From positions 3,488,501 through 3,552,500 of the forward strand of contig NZ_JARBAX010000001.1 of NCBI RefSeq assembly GCF_028807635.1: 64,000 nucleotides of DNA, in the 5' to 3' direction. Each line of letters opens with the position of its first letter. Position 1 is the first letter of the stretch. Source of the DNA: Streptomyces spiramyceticus (lineage in GTDB: Bacteria; Actinomycetota; Actinomycetes; Streptomycetales; Streptomycetaceae). The notes under the pieces are model-generated. The model was given only the letters and a program-made list of their open reading frames with translations, did not search any database and had not been told where the DNA came from. This document shows positions 43,645-52,534 of this stretch, one piece after another. The translations under genes and the position numbers were made by a program.

Positions 43645-45053
43645 ACGGACTGGACAGAAGTGCCGAGGGAATCGGCGTGATCGGTGGCGACCAGGTCGCC
43701 GATCGCCCGTAGCCCCGCGAGGTCGTGCACATCGCCGGGCAGGGCAGCCACTTCGGCCACGGCGACCTCGGGGTGGAGTGCGGTGAAGCGGTCGCGCGTT
43801 CGCTGTTCACGCGCGAGCACATGCATGCGTTCGGCATGCAGACGCAGCAGACCCGCAGTCAACTGCTCGACGGAGTGGCCCTGGTTGTTGTCCGATGTGT
43901 CATTGCCCGGGTTGTCATGACCCGCGTTGTCACTGGCCGGGAGGTCATGGTCCGGGAGGTCATTGTCCGGTGAGGGAGCCGGATCCGGGGTGCCCGGTGC
44001 GGTCTCGGCATCGGGAGAGGCGGCCGAGGAGTCACGAACTCCAGCCTTCCCGGCCTCCTGATCCACAATGCGACCCTCGCCAAGATTTTCTGCGGCGGCA
44101 AGTGCCCGCTCGGCCGACAGCTGAGGGGCGCCGCTGCCGTGGACCCTGTTGAGTACGAGTCCGGCCAGCGGCATCTCCTCCGCCGCCAGCCGCTCGACGA
44201 AATACGCCGCCTCGCGCAGCGCGTCCCGCTCCGGGGCGGCGACCACCAGGAACGCCGTGCCGGGCGCCTGGAGCAGCTGGTACGTCGCGTCCGCGCGGGT
44301 GCGGAAGCCGCCGAACATGGTGTCCATGGCGGCCACAAAGGTCTGCACGTCACGCAGCAGCTGGCCCCCCATCAGCTTGCTGAGGGTGCCCGTCATCATC
44401 GACATGCCGACATTGAGGAACTTCATCCCGGCCCGGCCGCCCACCTTCGCGGGAGCCATCAGCACCCGGATGAACTTGCCGTCCAGGAACGACCCGAGCC
44501 GCTTCGGCGCGTCCAGGAAGTCCAGCGCGGACCGGCTCGGCGGGGTGTCCACGACGATCAGGTCCCACTCGTCGCGGGCACGCAACTGGCCCAGCTTCTC
44601 CATCGCCATGTACTCCTGCGTGCCCGCGAAACCGGCTGACAGGGACTGGTAGAAGGGGTTCTCCAGGATCGCGCGGGCCCGCTCGCCGTCCGCGTGCGCC
44701 TCGACGATCTCGTCGAAGGTCCGCTTCATGTCGAGCATCATCGCGGACAGTTCACCACCGGCCGACTCGTCCACGCCCTTCACCCGGCGAGGCGTGTTGT
44801 CGAGCGCGTCGATGCCCATGGACTGGGCGAGCCTGCGCGCCGGGTCGATGGTGAGGACGACGACCTTCCGGCCGCGCTCGGCCGCCCGTACACCCAGAGC
44901 CGCCGCCGTCGTCGTCTTGCCGACGCCGCCCGCGCCGCAGCACACGATGATGCGGGTGGCGGGGTCGTCGAGGAGCGGGTCGACGTCCAGGACGGGAGAC
45001 GCGTCCATGGTGCTGATGCCGGTCATGCTGTCCGTCGTGGTCTTCACGGTCAC
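43641..45053 (-). CDS. ArsA/GET3-like ATPase, second of pair
   Basis: The GTG at 45053 overlaps the stop of the first ATPase (GTGA) and follows GGGGGG, giving 470 residues. The deviant Walker A CGAGGVGKTTTAAALG, the switch VVDTPPSRSALDFLDAP and the MMTGTLSKLMGG region mark the ArsA/GET3 family. A Pro/Asp/Asn-rich insert (about 345-400) includes DNDLPDHDLPASDNAGHDNP. Such ATPase pairs sit beside wblA in Streptomyces and Mycobacterium (as I recall, next to whiB4-type genes). Actual cargo is unknown. Confidence 0.9.
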   Translation of the reverse strand: MTVKTTTDSMTGISTMDASPVLDVDPLLDDPATRIIVCCGAGGVGKTTTAAALGVRAAERGRKVVVLTIDPARRLAQSMGIDALDNTPRRVKGVDESAGGELSAMMLDMKRTFDEIVEAHADGERARAILENPFYQSLSAGFAGTQEYMAMEKLGQLRARDEWDLIVVDTPPSRSALDFLDAPKRLGSFLDGKFIRVLMAPAKVGGRAGMKFLNVGMSMMTGTLSKLMGGQLLRDVQTFVAAMDTMFGGFRTRADATYQLLQAPGTAFLVVAAPERDALREAAYFVERLAAEEMPLAGLVLNRVHGSGAPQLSAERALAAAENLGEGRIVDQEAGKAGVRDSSAASPDAETAPGTPDPAPSPDNDLPDHDLPASDNAGHDNPGNDTSDNNQGHSVEQLTAGLLRLHAERMHVLAREQRTRDRFTALHPEVAVAEVAALPGDVHDLAGLRAIGDLVATDHADSLGTSVQSV

Positions 45054-46039
45054 GAAGTCCCCCCAGGGGCGATAAGGCTCCGCAGTTCCTTCGACAGCCG
45101 GTAGAGCCCGGCGAGGTCCACACCGTCGCCGAGCAGCGGGAGTTCGTACGTCACCAGGTCGAGCCCGGCCAGTACGGCGCGTTGCTCGCGCTCCAGCTCG
45201 ACGCGCTGCGCGTGCTCGGCGGCCTGTTCCAGCAGTGGGTCGACGAGGCGTTCGGCGAGGCCGCCGCGCCGCGCGCCGCCCAGGCCGGCCAGCGACAGCG
45301 TCTTGGCGACGGCGCTGCGCTGCTCGCCCGCCGCGGTGCGCAGCGCCTCCTCGTCGAGGAGGTGCGGGCGGACCATGTTCACGATGACGTTGCCGACGGG
45401 CAGCTCGGCGGCGTGCAGCTCGGCGATGCCGTCGGCGGTCTCCTGGACCGGCATCTCCTCCAGCAGCGTCACCAGGTGCACAGCGGTCTCGGGCGACTTG
45501 AGTACCCGCATCACGGCCTGCGCCTGATTGTGTATCGGGCCGAACCTGGCCAGACCCGCCACCTCGTCGTTCACATTGAGGAAGCGGGTGATGCGGCCGG
45601 TGGGCGGCGCGTCCATCACGACGTAGTCGTACGCGTAACGGTTCTTCTTGTCCCGGCGGCGGACCGCTTCGCATGCCTTGCCGGTCAGCAGCACGTCTCG
45701 GAGACCTGGCGCGATGGTGGTGGCGAAGTCGATCGCGCCGAGCTTCTTGAGCGCCCGGCCGGCCCCTCCGAGCTTGTAGAACATCTGGAGGTAGTCGAGA
45801 AGCGCGCGTTCGGCGTCTATCGCGAGGGCGTACACCTCCCCGCCGCCCGGTGCGACCGCGATCTTCCGCTCTTCGTACGGAAGCGCTTCCGTCTCGAAGA
45901 GCTGCGCGATTCCCTGCCTGCCCTCGACCTCCACGAGGAGGGTGCGTTTGCCCTCTGTCGCGAGGGCGAGCGCGAGGGCCGCGGCCACCGTGGTCTTTCC
46001 GGTACCGCCCTTGCCGCTGACGACCTGGAGCCTGCTCAC
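45050..46039 (-). CDS. ArsA/GET3-like ATPase, first of pair
   Basis: The 329-residue protein begins VSRLQVVSGKGGTGKTTVAA with the deviant Walker A motif (GKGGTGKTT) and has YVVMDAPPTGRITRFLNV as switch region. It is coupled to a second ATPase, and the two probably form a heterodimer. The pair resembles anion-transporting or tail-anchored-protein targeting ATPases. Confidence 0.9.
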   Translation of the reverse strand: MSRLQVVSGKGGTGKTTVAAALALALATEGKRTLLVEVEGRQGIAQLFETEALPYEERKIAVAPGGGEVYALAIDAERALLDYLQMFYKLGGAGRALKKLGAIDFATTIAPGLRDVLLTGKACEAVRRRDKKNRYAYDYVVMDAPPTGRITRFLNVNDEVAGLARFGPIHNQAQAVMRVLKSPETAVHLVTLLEEMPVQETADGIAELHAAELPVGNVIVNMVRPHLLDEEALRTAAGEQRSAVAKTLSLAGLGGARRGGLAERLVDPLLEQAAEHAQRVELEREQRAVLAGLDLVTYELPLLGDGVDLAGLYRLSKELRSLIAPGGTS

Positions 46040-46109
46040 GTCTTTGAGCCTAACCAGTCGATGCCCGGGCTACGCAGGAGGTGTCTGTGGCAGGCACTAC
46101 AGTCGGCGT

Positions 46110-46271
46110 ATGACCAAGTGGGAATACTCGACCGTGCCCCTTCTCGTGCACGCGACCAAGCAGATTCTGGACACCTGGGGCGAGGACGGCTGGGAGCTCG
46201 TCCAGGTCGTGCCCGGGCCGAACAACCCCGAGCAGCTGGTGGCCTACCTGAAGCGGGAGAAGCAGGCATGA
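46110..46271 (+). CDS. DUF4177-type small protein (53 aa)
   Basis: The product MTKWEYSTVPLLVHATKQIL continues with DTWGEDGWELVQVVPGP, the DUF4177 pattern. TACAGT at 46098-46103 ends 6 nt before the ATG and there is no nearby ribosome binding site, so the message is probably leaderless. The stop overlaps the start of the RidA gene (ATGA). Function unknown. Confidence 0.85.
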   Translation: MTKWEYSTVPLLVHATKQILDTWGEDGWELVQVVPGPNNPEQLVAYLKREKQA

Positions 46272-46738
46272 CCGGTGTGGTCGAGGCGAAGCTCGCAGAG
46301 CTCGGCCTGACGCTTCCGGAGGTCGTCCCTCCGATCGCCGCGTACCAGCCGGCCGTGCAGTCGGGCGTGTACGTCTACACCGCGGGCCAGCTCCCGATGG
46401 TCGAGGGCAAGCTTCCGTGCACCGGCAAGGTCGGCGCGGAGGTCACCCCGGAAGAAGCCAAGGACCTGGCGCGTACGTGCGCGCTGAACGCACTGGCCGC
46501 CGTCAAGTCGGTCGCCGGTGACCTGGACCGCATCGCGCGCGTCGTGAAGGTCGTCGGCTTCGTCGCGTCCGCCGCGGACTTCACCGGACAGCCTGCTGTG
46601 CTGAACGGCGCGAGCGAGCTGCTCGGCGCGGTGCTCGGCGACAAGGGCGTCCATGCGCGCAGCGCAGTCGGTGTGACCGTGCTGCCGCTCGACGCCCCGG
46701 TCGAGGTCGAGATCCAGGTCGAGCTGGTCCAGGACTGA
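46268..46738 (+). CDS. RidA-family protein
   Basis: The 156-residue protein is a RidA/YjgF relative (PAVQSGVYVYTAGQLPM, DLARTCALNALAAVKSV, RSAVGVTVLPLDAPVEVEIQ). It is longer than classic RidA and lacks the clear catalytic Arg motif (NxPxARxA), so it may belong to a non-deaminating subgroup. It is translationally coupled to the DUF4177 gene. Confidence 0.88.
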   Translation: MTGVVEAKLAELGLTLPEVVPPIAAYQPAVQSGVYVYTAGQLPMVEGKLPCTGKVGAEVTPEEAKDLARTCALNALAAVKSVAGDLDRIARVVKVVGFVASAADFTGQPAVLNGASELLGAVLGDKGVHARSAVGVTVLPLDAPVEVEIQVELVQD

Positions 46739-46777
46739 CCACTCGAACATCCCGGTAGTTGGTCGTAGCATCCGGCC

Positions 46778-47731
46778 ATGTCCAATGGTCAGTGGTACCC
46801 ACCCGAATGGCCCGACCGGATTCGCGCCCTGGCGAACGGTGACCTCACGGCCGCGACCCCGAAGCGGGCCGCGACCGTGATGCTGCTGCGGGACGGCGAT
46901 TCGGGTCCCGCCGTACACATGCTGCGCAGACGCGCCTCCATGGCTTTCGCCGGAGGCGCGTACGCCTATCCGGGCGGCGGCGTCGACCCGCGCGACGACG
47001 ACCACCAGGTGGGCTGGGCCGGGCCCTCGCTCGATGCCTGGGCGCTGCGTCTGGGCGTGGACCCGGCGTCGGCGCAGGCCATCGTGTGCGCGGCGGTGCG
47101 TGAGACGTACGAGGAGGCGGGCGTGCTGCTCGCCGGCCCGACGGCGGACACCGTGGTCAGCGACACCACGGGCGACGACTGGGAGGCGGACCGGCAGGCG
47201 CTGGTCGCCAAGGACCTGTCCTTCGCGGACTTCCTCCAGCGGCGGTCACTGGTGCTGCGCTCCGACCTGCTGGGCGCGTGGGCGCGCTGGATCACACCGG
47301 AGTTCGAGCCGAAGCGCTTCGACACGTGGTTCTTCGTGGCCGCGCTGCCGACGGGGCAGCGGACCCTCCCCCAAGCTCTCGACTCCGTTCGAGCAGGGGG
47401 AACCCCCATCCAAGCTCTCGACTCCGTTCGAGCAGGGGGGACCCCCATCGCTTCGTCCGAGGCCGACCTCGCGATCTGGATCACTCCGGCGGAGGCGGCC
47501 GCGGGCTACGACAAGGGCGAGCTGCTGATGATGCCGCCGACGATCTCGACGCTGCGCGCACTCCAGCCGTACGCAACGGCCGCCGAAGCCCTTGCGGGGG
47601 CGGCTGGGCAGGACATGACGCCCGTACTCGCGCAGGCGCGGCTGGTCGGCGACGAGCTGGTACTGAGCTGGCCGGGTCATGATGAGTTCACGAAGCACAT
47701 CGCGACGGGGCGGGAGGTGCCGGATGAGTGA
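46778..47731 (+). CDS. NUDIX hydrolase with inserted repeat
   Basis: The 317-residue protein has a NUDIX fold (AATVMLLRDGDSG, AFAGGAYAYPGGGVDP) with a partial NUDIX box (AAVRETYEEAGVLL), like the NUDT19/CoA-type group. Residues about 196-223 are two in-frame copies of a 13-residue unit (QALDSVRAGGTPI) encoded by the interspersed repeat; they lie in a loop before SSEADLAIWITP. The last 8 nt overlap the MBL-fold gene. Confidence 0.88.
   Translation: MSNGQWYPPEWPDRIRALANGDLTAATPKRAATVMLLRDGDSGPAVHMLRRRASMAFAGGAYAYPGGGVDPRDDDHQVGWAGPSLDAWALRLGVDPASAQAIVCAAVRETYEEAGVLLAGPTADTVVSDTTGDDWEADRQALVAKDLSFADFLQRRSLVLRSDLLGAWARWITPEFEPKRFDTWFFVAALPTGQRTLPQALDSVRAGGTPIQALDSVRAGGTPIASSEADLAIWITPAEAAAGYDKGELLMMPPTISTLRALQPYATAAEALAGAAGQDMTPVLAQARLVGDELVLSWPGHDEFTKHIATGREVPDE
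47368..47450. repeat. Interspersed repeat, two tandem copies in NUDIX gene
   Basis: Two copies of a 39-bp unit whose core is CAAGCTCTCGACTCCGTTCG plus AGCAGGGGG lie head to tail (cores at 47372 and 47411). Because 39 is a multiple of three, the reading frame is kept. The core equals the 8903-8933 copy except for one base. Confidence 0.92.
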
Positions 47732-48554
47732 CGCAGCCGCACTGCCGGGTCAGCCCCGTGGCGGGGTGCTCTCCGGGCCCGCCACCGACCGGGCGGTCAA
47801 TGTCCTGGCGCCCAACGCCTCCGCGATGACGCTCGACGGCACCAATACGTGGATCGTCTCCGAGCCGGACTCGGATCTGGCGGTCGTCATCGACCCGGGG
47901 CCGCTCGACGACGTACACCTGCGGACCGTGATCGACACGGCGGAGAAGGCGGGCAAGCGCGTCGCGCTGACCCTCCTCACGCACGGGCACCCCGACCACG
48001 CGGAGGGCGCGGCGCGCTTCGCCGAGCTGACGCGTACCTCTGTACGGGCCCTGGATCCCGCGCTGCGGCTCGGGGACGAGGGGCTGGCGGCCGGGGAGGT
48101 GATCAGCACCGGGGGCTTGGAGATGCGCGTCGTGCCCACACCGGGGCACACCGCCGACTCGCTCTGCTTCCACCTGCCCGCCGACGGGGCCGTACTGACG
48201 GGGGACACGGTCCTCGGGCGCGGCACGACGGTCGTGGCGCACCCGGACGGGCGGCTCGGGGACTACCTCGACTCGCTGCGGCGGCTGCGCTCCCTGGCGG
48301 TCGACGACGGGGTGCACACCGTGCTGCCGGGGCACGGGCCCGTACTGGAAGACGCCCAGGGCGTGATCGAGTACTACCTTGCGCACCGCGCGCACCGGCT
48401 CGCGCAGGTCGAGACGGCCGTCGAGAGCGGGTATGCCAGCGCGTCGGCGGTGGTGGCCCATGTGTATGCGGACGTGGACCGGTCGCTGTGGCCGGCGGCG
48501 GAGCTCTCGGTGCTTGCGCAGCTGGAGTATCTGCGGGAGCACGGCCTGATCTAG
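47724..48554 (+). CDS. MBL-fold metallo-hydrolase (LACTB2-like)
   Basis: The ATG at 47724 (MSDAAALPGQPRGG, 276 residues) overlaps the NUDIX stop. Metal ligands are in LTHGHPDHAEG, TPGHTADSLCF, LTGDTVLG and LPGHGPV. A C-terminal winged-helix-like domain (HRLAQVETAVESGYASASAV) is typical of the LACTB2 endoribonuclease/beta-lactamase-like group. Substrate is not known. Confidence 0.92.
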   Translation: MSDAAALPGQPRGGVLSGPATDRAVNVLAPNASAMTLDGTNTWIVSEPDSDLAVVIDPGPLDDVHLRTVIDTAEKAGKRVALTLLTHGHPDHAEGAARFAELTRTSVRALDPALRLGDEGLAAGEVISTGGLEMRVVPTPGHTADSLCFHLPADGAVLTGDTVLGRGTTVVAHPDGRLGDYLDSLRRLRSLAVDDGVHTVLPGHGPVLEDAQGVIEYYLAHRAHRLAQVETAVESGYASASAVVAHVYADVDRSLWPAAELSVLAQLEYLREHGLI

Positions 48555-48631
48555 GACGCGCGGACGTAGGACGCGCGGACGAGCTGATCCGGCGGGCAGG
48601 CGCGGGGCCTGACAGTACGCCGTATGCACGC

Positions 48632-48672
48632 GAAAGGGCCGCCCCCCTGGTGTTCCAGTGGGCGGCCCTTTC
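48632..48672. terminator. Bidirectional terminator MBL gene / crp
   Basis: GAAAGGGCCGCCC pairs with GGGCGGCCCTTTC, a perfect 13-bp stem with a 15-nt loop between convergent genes. CGCG arms extend it with a one-base bulge. Confidence 0.9.
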
Positions 48673-48697
48673 CGCGGTCGTACGGGCGCGTCGCGTA

Positions 48698-49372
48698 CTA
48701 GCGCGAGCGCTTCGCGAGGCGCTCCACGTCCAGAAGGATCACCGCGCGCGCCTCCAGGCGCAGCCAGCCGCGGCCCGCGAAGTCCGCGAGGGCCTTGTTG
48801 ACCGTCTCGCGGGACGCGCCGACCAGCTGGGCCAGCTCTTCCTGCGTCAGGTCGTGCACGACGTGGATGCCCTCCTCCGACTGCACACCGAAGCGGCGCG
48901 ACAGGTCGAGGAGCGCGCGGGCCACGCGGCCCGGCACGTCGGAGAAGACCAGGTCGGACATCTGGTCGTTGGTCTTGCGCAGTCGGCGGGCGACGGCGCG
49001 GAGGAGGGCCGTGGCCACCTCCGGGCGGGCGTTCAGCCAGGGCTGGAGGTCGCCGTGGCCGAGGCCGAGCAGCTTGACCTCGGTCAAGGCTGTTGCCGTG
49101 GCCGTACGTGGGCCCGGGTCGAAGAGCGACAGCTCACCGATCAGCTCACCGGGGCCGAGCACGGCCAGCATGTTCTCGCGGCCGTCGGGGGAGGTGCGGT
49201 GCAGCTTCACCTTGCCCTCGGTCACCACGTACAGGCGGTCGCCGGGGTCGCCCTCGTGGAAGAGGGCGTCGCCGCGAGCGAGCGTCACCTCACTCATCGA
49301 GGCGCGGAGCTCCGCGGCCTGCTCGTCATCGAGCGCCGCGAAGAGCGGGGCGCGCCGCAGAACGTCGTCCAC
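48698..49372 (-). CDS. crp: Crp-family cyclic-nucleotide-binding regulator
   Basis: The GTG at 49372 (VDDVLRRAPLFAALDDEQ) has GGAGAG 5 nt upstream and gives 224 residues, the size I remember for Streptomyces Crp. The cNMP domain includes LFHEGDPGDRLYVV and GPGELIGELSLFDPGPRTAT; the helix-turn-helix is LTQEELAQLVGASRETVNKA. In Streptomyces it is a global regulator of germination and antibiotic production. A Crp-like half-site pair lies upstream at 49437. The frame extends to 49690, but that part overlaps nth. Confidence 0.95.
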   Translation of the reverse strand: MDDVLRRAPLFAALDDEQAAELRASMSEVTLARGDALFHEGDPGDRLYVVTEGKVKLHRTSPDGRENMLAVLGPGELIGELSLFDPGPRTATATALTEVKLLGLGHGDLQPWLNARPEVATALLRAVARRLRKTNDQMSDLVFSDVPGRVARALLDLSRRFGVQSEEGIHVVHDLTQEELAQLVGASRETVNKALADFAGRGWLRLEARAVILLDVERLAKRSR

Positions 49373-49436
49373 GAGTTCTCTCCTTGTCGACCTGCTCAGG
49401 GGGACCGTGGTCACCATGATGCCGGACGGTAAAACA

Positions 49437-49450
49437 GTGCGATCAATCAC
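49437..49450. promoter_or_regulatory. Possible Crp binding site
   Basis: GTGCGATCAATCAC has the GTG-N8-CAC layout, close to the Crp consensus I recall (GTG-N6-GNCAC) except for A in place of G. It lies 65 bp upstream of crp and 105 bp before nth, so could mediate autoregulation. Confidence 0.45.
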
Positions 49451-49554
49451 AAGTTTGACGTACCGGCGTGCCGGACTGTGCGGCAGGGGGCCGATTGGGT
49501 TGGCAATTGGCTGTGACCGGGGCGGATGTCCGTGCCGGGCTTTAGGCTGGCCGG

Positions 49555-50487
49555 GTGTCCAAAACGCCGGTGAGAGCGCAGGCCAAGGGGGCCGGACAGG
49601 TGACTGAAGGCCGTAATTCCGCTGTGGGCGAACAGTCCCCGGCTCAGCCCAAGCATGCCGCAAAAGTACCCAAATTGCCCAAGGCGGCAAAGAGCCCCGC
49701 GCCCGAGTCGCGCCTGGCCATGGTCCGCCGCGCCCGCCGGATCAACCGTGAACTGGCCGAGGTCTATCCCTACGCCCATCCCGAGCTCGACTTCGAGAAC
49801 GCGTTCGAGCTGCTGGTCGCCACGGTCCTCTCCGCCCAGACCACCGACCTGCGCGTCAACCAGACAACGCTGGCGCTCTTCGCCAAGTACCCGACGCCCG
49901 AGGACATGGCGGCAGCGGACCCGGAGGAGCTGGAGCAGATCATCCGGCCGACGGGCTTCTTCCGCGCCAAGGCCCGGGCGCTGCTTGGCCTGTCAGCGGC
50001 CATCAGGGACAACTTCGGCGGCGAGGTCCCCGGCCGCCTGAAGGACCTGGTCTCGCTGCCCGGCGTCGGGCGCAAGACGGCGTTCGTCGTGCTCGGCAAC
50101 GCGTTCGGAGTGCCGGGCATCACCGTCGACACGCACTTCATGCGGCTCGCCCGGCGCTGGAAGTGGACCGACCAGGACGACCCCGTGAAGATCGAGGCCA
50201 AGATCGCCGAGATCTTCCCCAAGAGCGAGTGGACGATGCTCTCGCACCGCGTGATCTTCCACGGCCGCCGCGTCTGCCATTCGCGCAGGCCGGCGTGCGG
50301 CGCCTGCCCGATCGCGCATCTGTGCCCCTCGTACGGTGAGGGCGAGACGGATCCCGAGAAGGCCAAGAAGCTCCTCAAGTACGAGATGGGGGGCCAGCCG
50401 GGGCAGCGGCTGAAGCCCCCGGCGGCGTATGTGGAAGCGGGAGGTGCTCCCGGGAAGCCGGCGCCGCCCGTGGGCGAGGCCGGGTGA
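49555..50487 (+). CDS. nth: Endonuclease III (DNA glycosylase/AP lyase)
   Basis: It removes oxidised pyrimidines. The 310-residue protein has a basic N-terminal extension of about 55 residues, then the HhH-GPD core: [29 protein letters not shown] with the catalytic Lys, [11 protein letters not shown] with the catalytic Asp, and the cluster ligands C-x6-C-x2-C-x5-C ([17 protein letters not shown]). TAGGCT at 49543-49548 suggests a leaderless transcript from the GTG at 49555; an inner ATG would remove most of the extension. It diverges from crp. Confidence 0.95.
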   Translation: MSKTPVRAQAKGAGQVTEGRNSAVGEQSPAQPKHAAKVPKLPKAAKSPAPESRLAMVRRARRINRELAEVYPYAHPELDFENAFELLVATVLSAQTTDLRVNQTTLALFAKYPTPEDMAAADPEELEQIIRPTGFFRAKARALLGLSAAIRDNFGGEVPGRLKDLVSLPGVGRKTAFVVLGNAFGVPGITVDTHFMRLARRWKWTDQDDPVKIEAKIAEIFPKSEWTMLSHRVIFHGRRVCHSRRPACGACPIAHLCPSYGEGETDPEKAKKLLKYEMGGQPGQRLKPPAAYVEAGGAPGKPAPPVGEAG

Positions 50488-50576
50488 CGGCACTACGCGG
50501 CCGGATTGCGCGGCCGCGGACGGCATTACGCGGAACCATCCGGCCCGTGACGGGCGTTGTGACGACGGGGGTGCCT

Positions 50577-51308
50577 ATGACACGTGGGAGCGAGACGTAC
50601 GACGGCAGGACGGCCGAGGCGGCCGGGCTGCCCGAGGTCACCGTGACGAGCCGTGGGCTGCCCGAGTGGCTCGAACCGGTGGAGCGTGTCGCCCGGTCCG
50701 TACGCCCCGAACAGCTCAGCCGCTTCCTGCCGCCCGAAAGCGGTGCGGGGCGCCAGTCGGCCGTACTGATCCTGTTCGGCGAGGGCAGCAGCGAGAACGG
50801 CGGGCCCGAGCTGCTGCTCATGGAACGGGCAGGCAGCCTGCGCTCGCACGCCGGGCAGCTGAGCTTTCCCGGCGGCGCCCTCGATCCCGTCGACGGCGAC
50901 CCGGAGACGGCCGGACCCCTGCGGGCGGCGCTCCGCGAGGCCGAGGAGGAGACCGGACTCGACCCCTCCGGCGTCCAGATCTTCGGCGTGCTGCCGCGCC
51001 TCTACATCCCGGTCAGCAGCTTCGTCGTGACGCCAGTCCTCGGCTGGTGGCGCGAGCCGAGCCCGGTCGGCGTGGTCGATACGGCCGAGACGGCCAGCGT
51101 TTTCACGGTCCCCGTGGCGCATCTCACGGACCCGGCCAACCGCGTGACGAGCGTGCACCCGCGCGGCCACACCGGACCGGCATTCCTCGTCGAATCCGCC
51201 CTGGTCTGGGGTTTCACAGCGGGCGTCATCGACAAGATCCTTCACTTCGCGGGCTGGGAGCGGCCCTGGGACCGCTCCCGTCAGGTCCCGCTCGACTGGC
51301 ACGCATGA
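50577..51308 (+). CDS. CoA-type NUDIX pyrophosphatase
   Basis: The ATG at 50577 follows GGGGG by 5 nt (243 residues); a GTG at 50484 overlapping the nth stop is an alternative. The core LRSHAGQLSFPGGALDP and LREAEEETGL is the NudL/CoA-pyrophosphatase variant of the NUDIX box (the preceding RSHAGQ(L/I) is the family extra motif). It likely cleaves CoA or its oxidised derivatives. Confidence 0.9.
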   Translation: MTRGSETYDGRTAEAAGLPEVTVTSRGLPEWLEPVERVARSVRPEQLSRFLPPESGAGRQSAVLILFGEGSSENGGPELLLMERAGSLRSHAGQLSFPGGALDPVDGDPETAGPLRAALREAEEETGLDPSGVQIFGVLPRLYIPVSSFVVTPVLGWWREPSPVGVVDTAETASVFTVPVAHLTDPANRVTSVHPRGHTGPAFLVESALVWGFTAGVIDKILHFAGWERPWDRSRQVPLDWHA

Positions 51309-51321
51309 CAGGGTGGCTCAC

Positions 51322-52521
51322 GTGAACGTCCTGGACATCGTGTTGCTGGTCGCGGCGGTTTGGTTCGCGATCGTCGGATATCGGCAGGGATTCGTCGTCG
51401 GAATCCTGTCGGTGATCGGCTTCCTCGGCGGCGGCCTCGTCGCGGTCTATCTGCTTCCCTTCCTCTGGGACCAGCTGACCGACGGCTCCGAGGTCAGCTC
51501 GACAGCCGCCGTCGTAGCGGTCATCGTCGTGATCGTGTGTGCCTCGGTGGGCCAGGCCTTCACCACCCACCTCGGCAACAAGCTCCGCAGACACATCACC
51601 TGGTCGCCCGCCCGCGCCCTGGACGCCTCCGGCGGCGCGCTGGTCAACGTCGTCGCGATGCTGCTGGTCGCCTGGCTGATCGGCTCCGCGCTCGCCGGTA
51701 CCTCCCTGCCCACGCTGGGCAAAGAGGTCCGTAACTCCAAGGTGCTCCTCGGCGTCTCGCGTGTGATGCCCGAGCAGGCGGACACCTGGTTCACGGACTT
51801 CAGCTCGGTCCTCGCGCAGAACGGCTTCCCGCAGGTCTTCAGCCCCTTCTCCAACGAGCCGATCACCGAGGTCCGGGCCCCGGACCCGGCGCTGGCGGGC
51901 AGCCCCGTGGCCGCCCGCGCCAAGAAGTCCATCGTCAAGGTCGTCGGCACGGCCCAGAGCTGCGGCAAGGTCCTCGAAGGCACCGGTTTCGTCTTCGACA
52001 ACCGCCGCGTCATGACCAACGCCCATGTCGTCGGCGGCGTCGACGAGCCGACCGTCCAGATAGGCGGCGAGGGCAGGCGGTACGACGCCACGGTGGTGCT
52101 CTACGACTGGGAGCGCGACATCGCGGTCCTGGACGTGCCGAGCCTTCGGGCACCGGCGCTCCAGTTCACCAGCACCGACGCCCGCAGTGGCGACGACGCG
52201 ATCGTCGCGGGCTTCCCGGAGAACGGCGCGTACGACGTGCGCTCCGCCCGCGTCCGCGGCCGGATCAACGCCAACGGCCCGGACATCTACCACCGGGACA
52301 CGGTCCGCCGTGACGTCTACTCGCTCTTCGCCACGGTCCGTCAGGGCAACTCGGGCGGCCCGCTGCTCACCCCCGACGGCAAGGTGTACGGCGTCGTGTT
52401 CGCCAAGTCCCTGGACGACCCCGACACCGGTTACGCCCTGACGGCCGACGAGGTCCGCGAGGACATCCGTCTCGGCCGGGCCGCCAACCAGCAGGTCGAC
52501 AGCCAGGGATGCGCGCTCTGA
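51322..52521 (+). CDS. MarP-like membrane serine protease
   Basis: The GTG at 51322 follows AGGGTGG and gives 399 residues. An N-terminal CvpA-like domain of four membrane helices (VLDIVLLVAAVWFAIVGYRQ at the start) precedes a trypsin-type protease domain with His in MTNAHVVGG, Asp in ERDIAVLD and Ser in GNSGGP. This matches MarP (Rv3671c) of Mycobacterium, a periplasmic protease for acid and oxidative stress resistance. A cysteine pair (C near residue 215 and the C-terminal DSQGCAL) may form a disulfide, as in MarP. Confidence 0.92.
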   Translation: MNVLDIVLLVAAVWFAIVGYRQGFVVGILSVIGFLGGGLVAVYLLPFLWDQLTDGSEVSSTAAVVAVIVVIVCASVGQAFTTHLGNKLRRHITWSPARALDASGGALVNVVAMLLVAWLIGSALAGTSLPTLGKEVRNSKVLLGVSRVMPEQADTWFTDFSSVLAQNGFPQVFSPFSNEPITEVRAPDPALAGSPVAARAKKSIVKVVGTAQSCGKVLEGTGFVFDNRRVMTNAHVVGGVDEPTVQIGGEGRRYDATVVLYDWERDIAVLDVPSLRAPALQFTSTDARSGDDAIVAGFPENGAYDVRSARVRGRINANGPDIYHRDTVRRDVYSLFATVRQGNSGGPLLTPDGKVYGVVFAKSLDDPDTGYALTADEVREDIRLGRAANQQVDSQGCAL

Positions 52522-52534
52522 GAGGCCTTCACAC

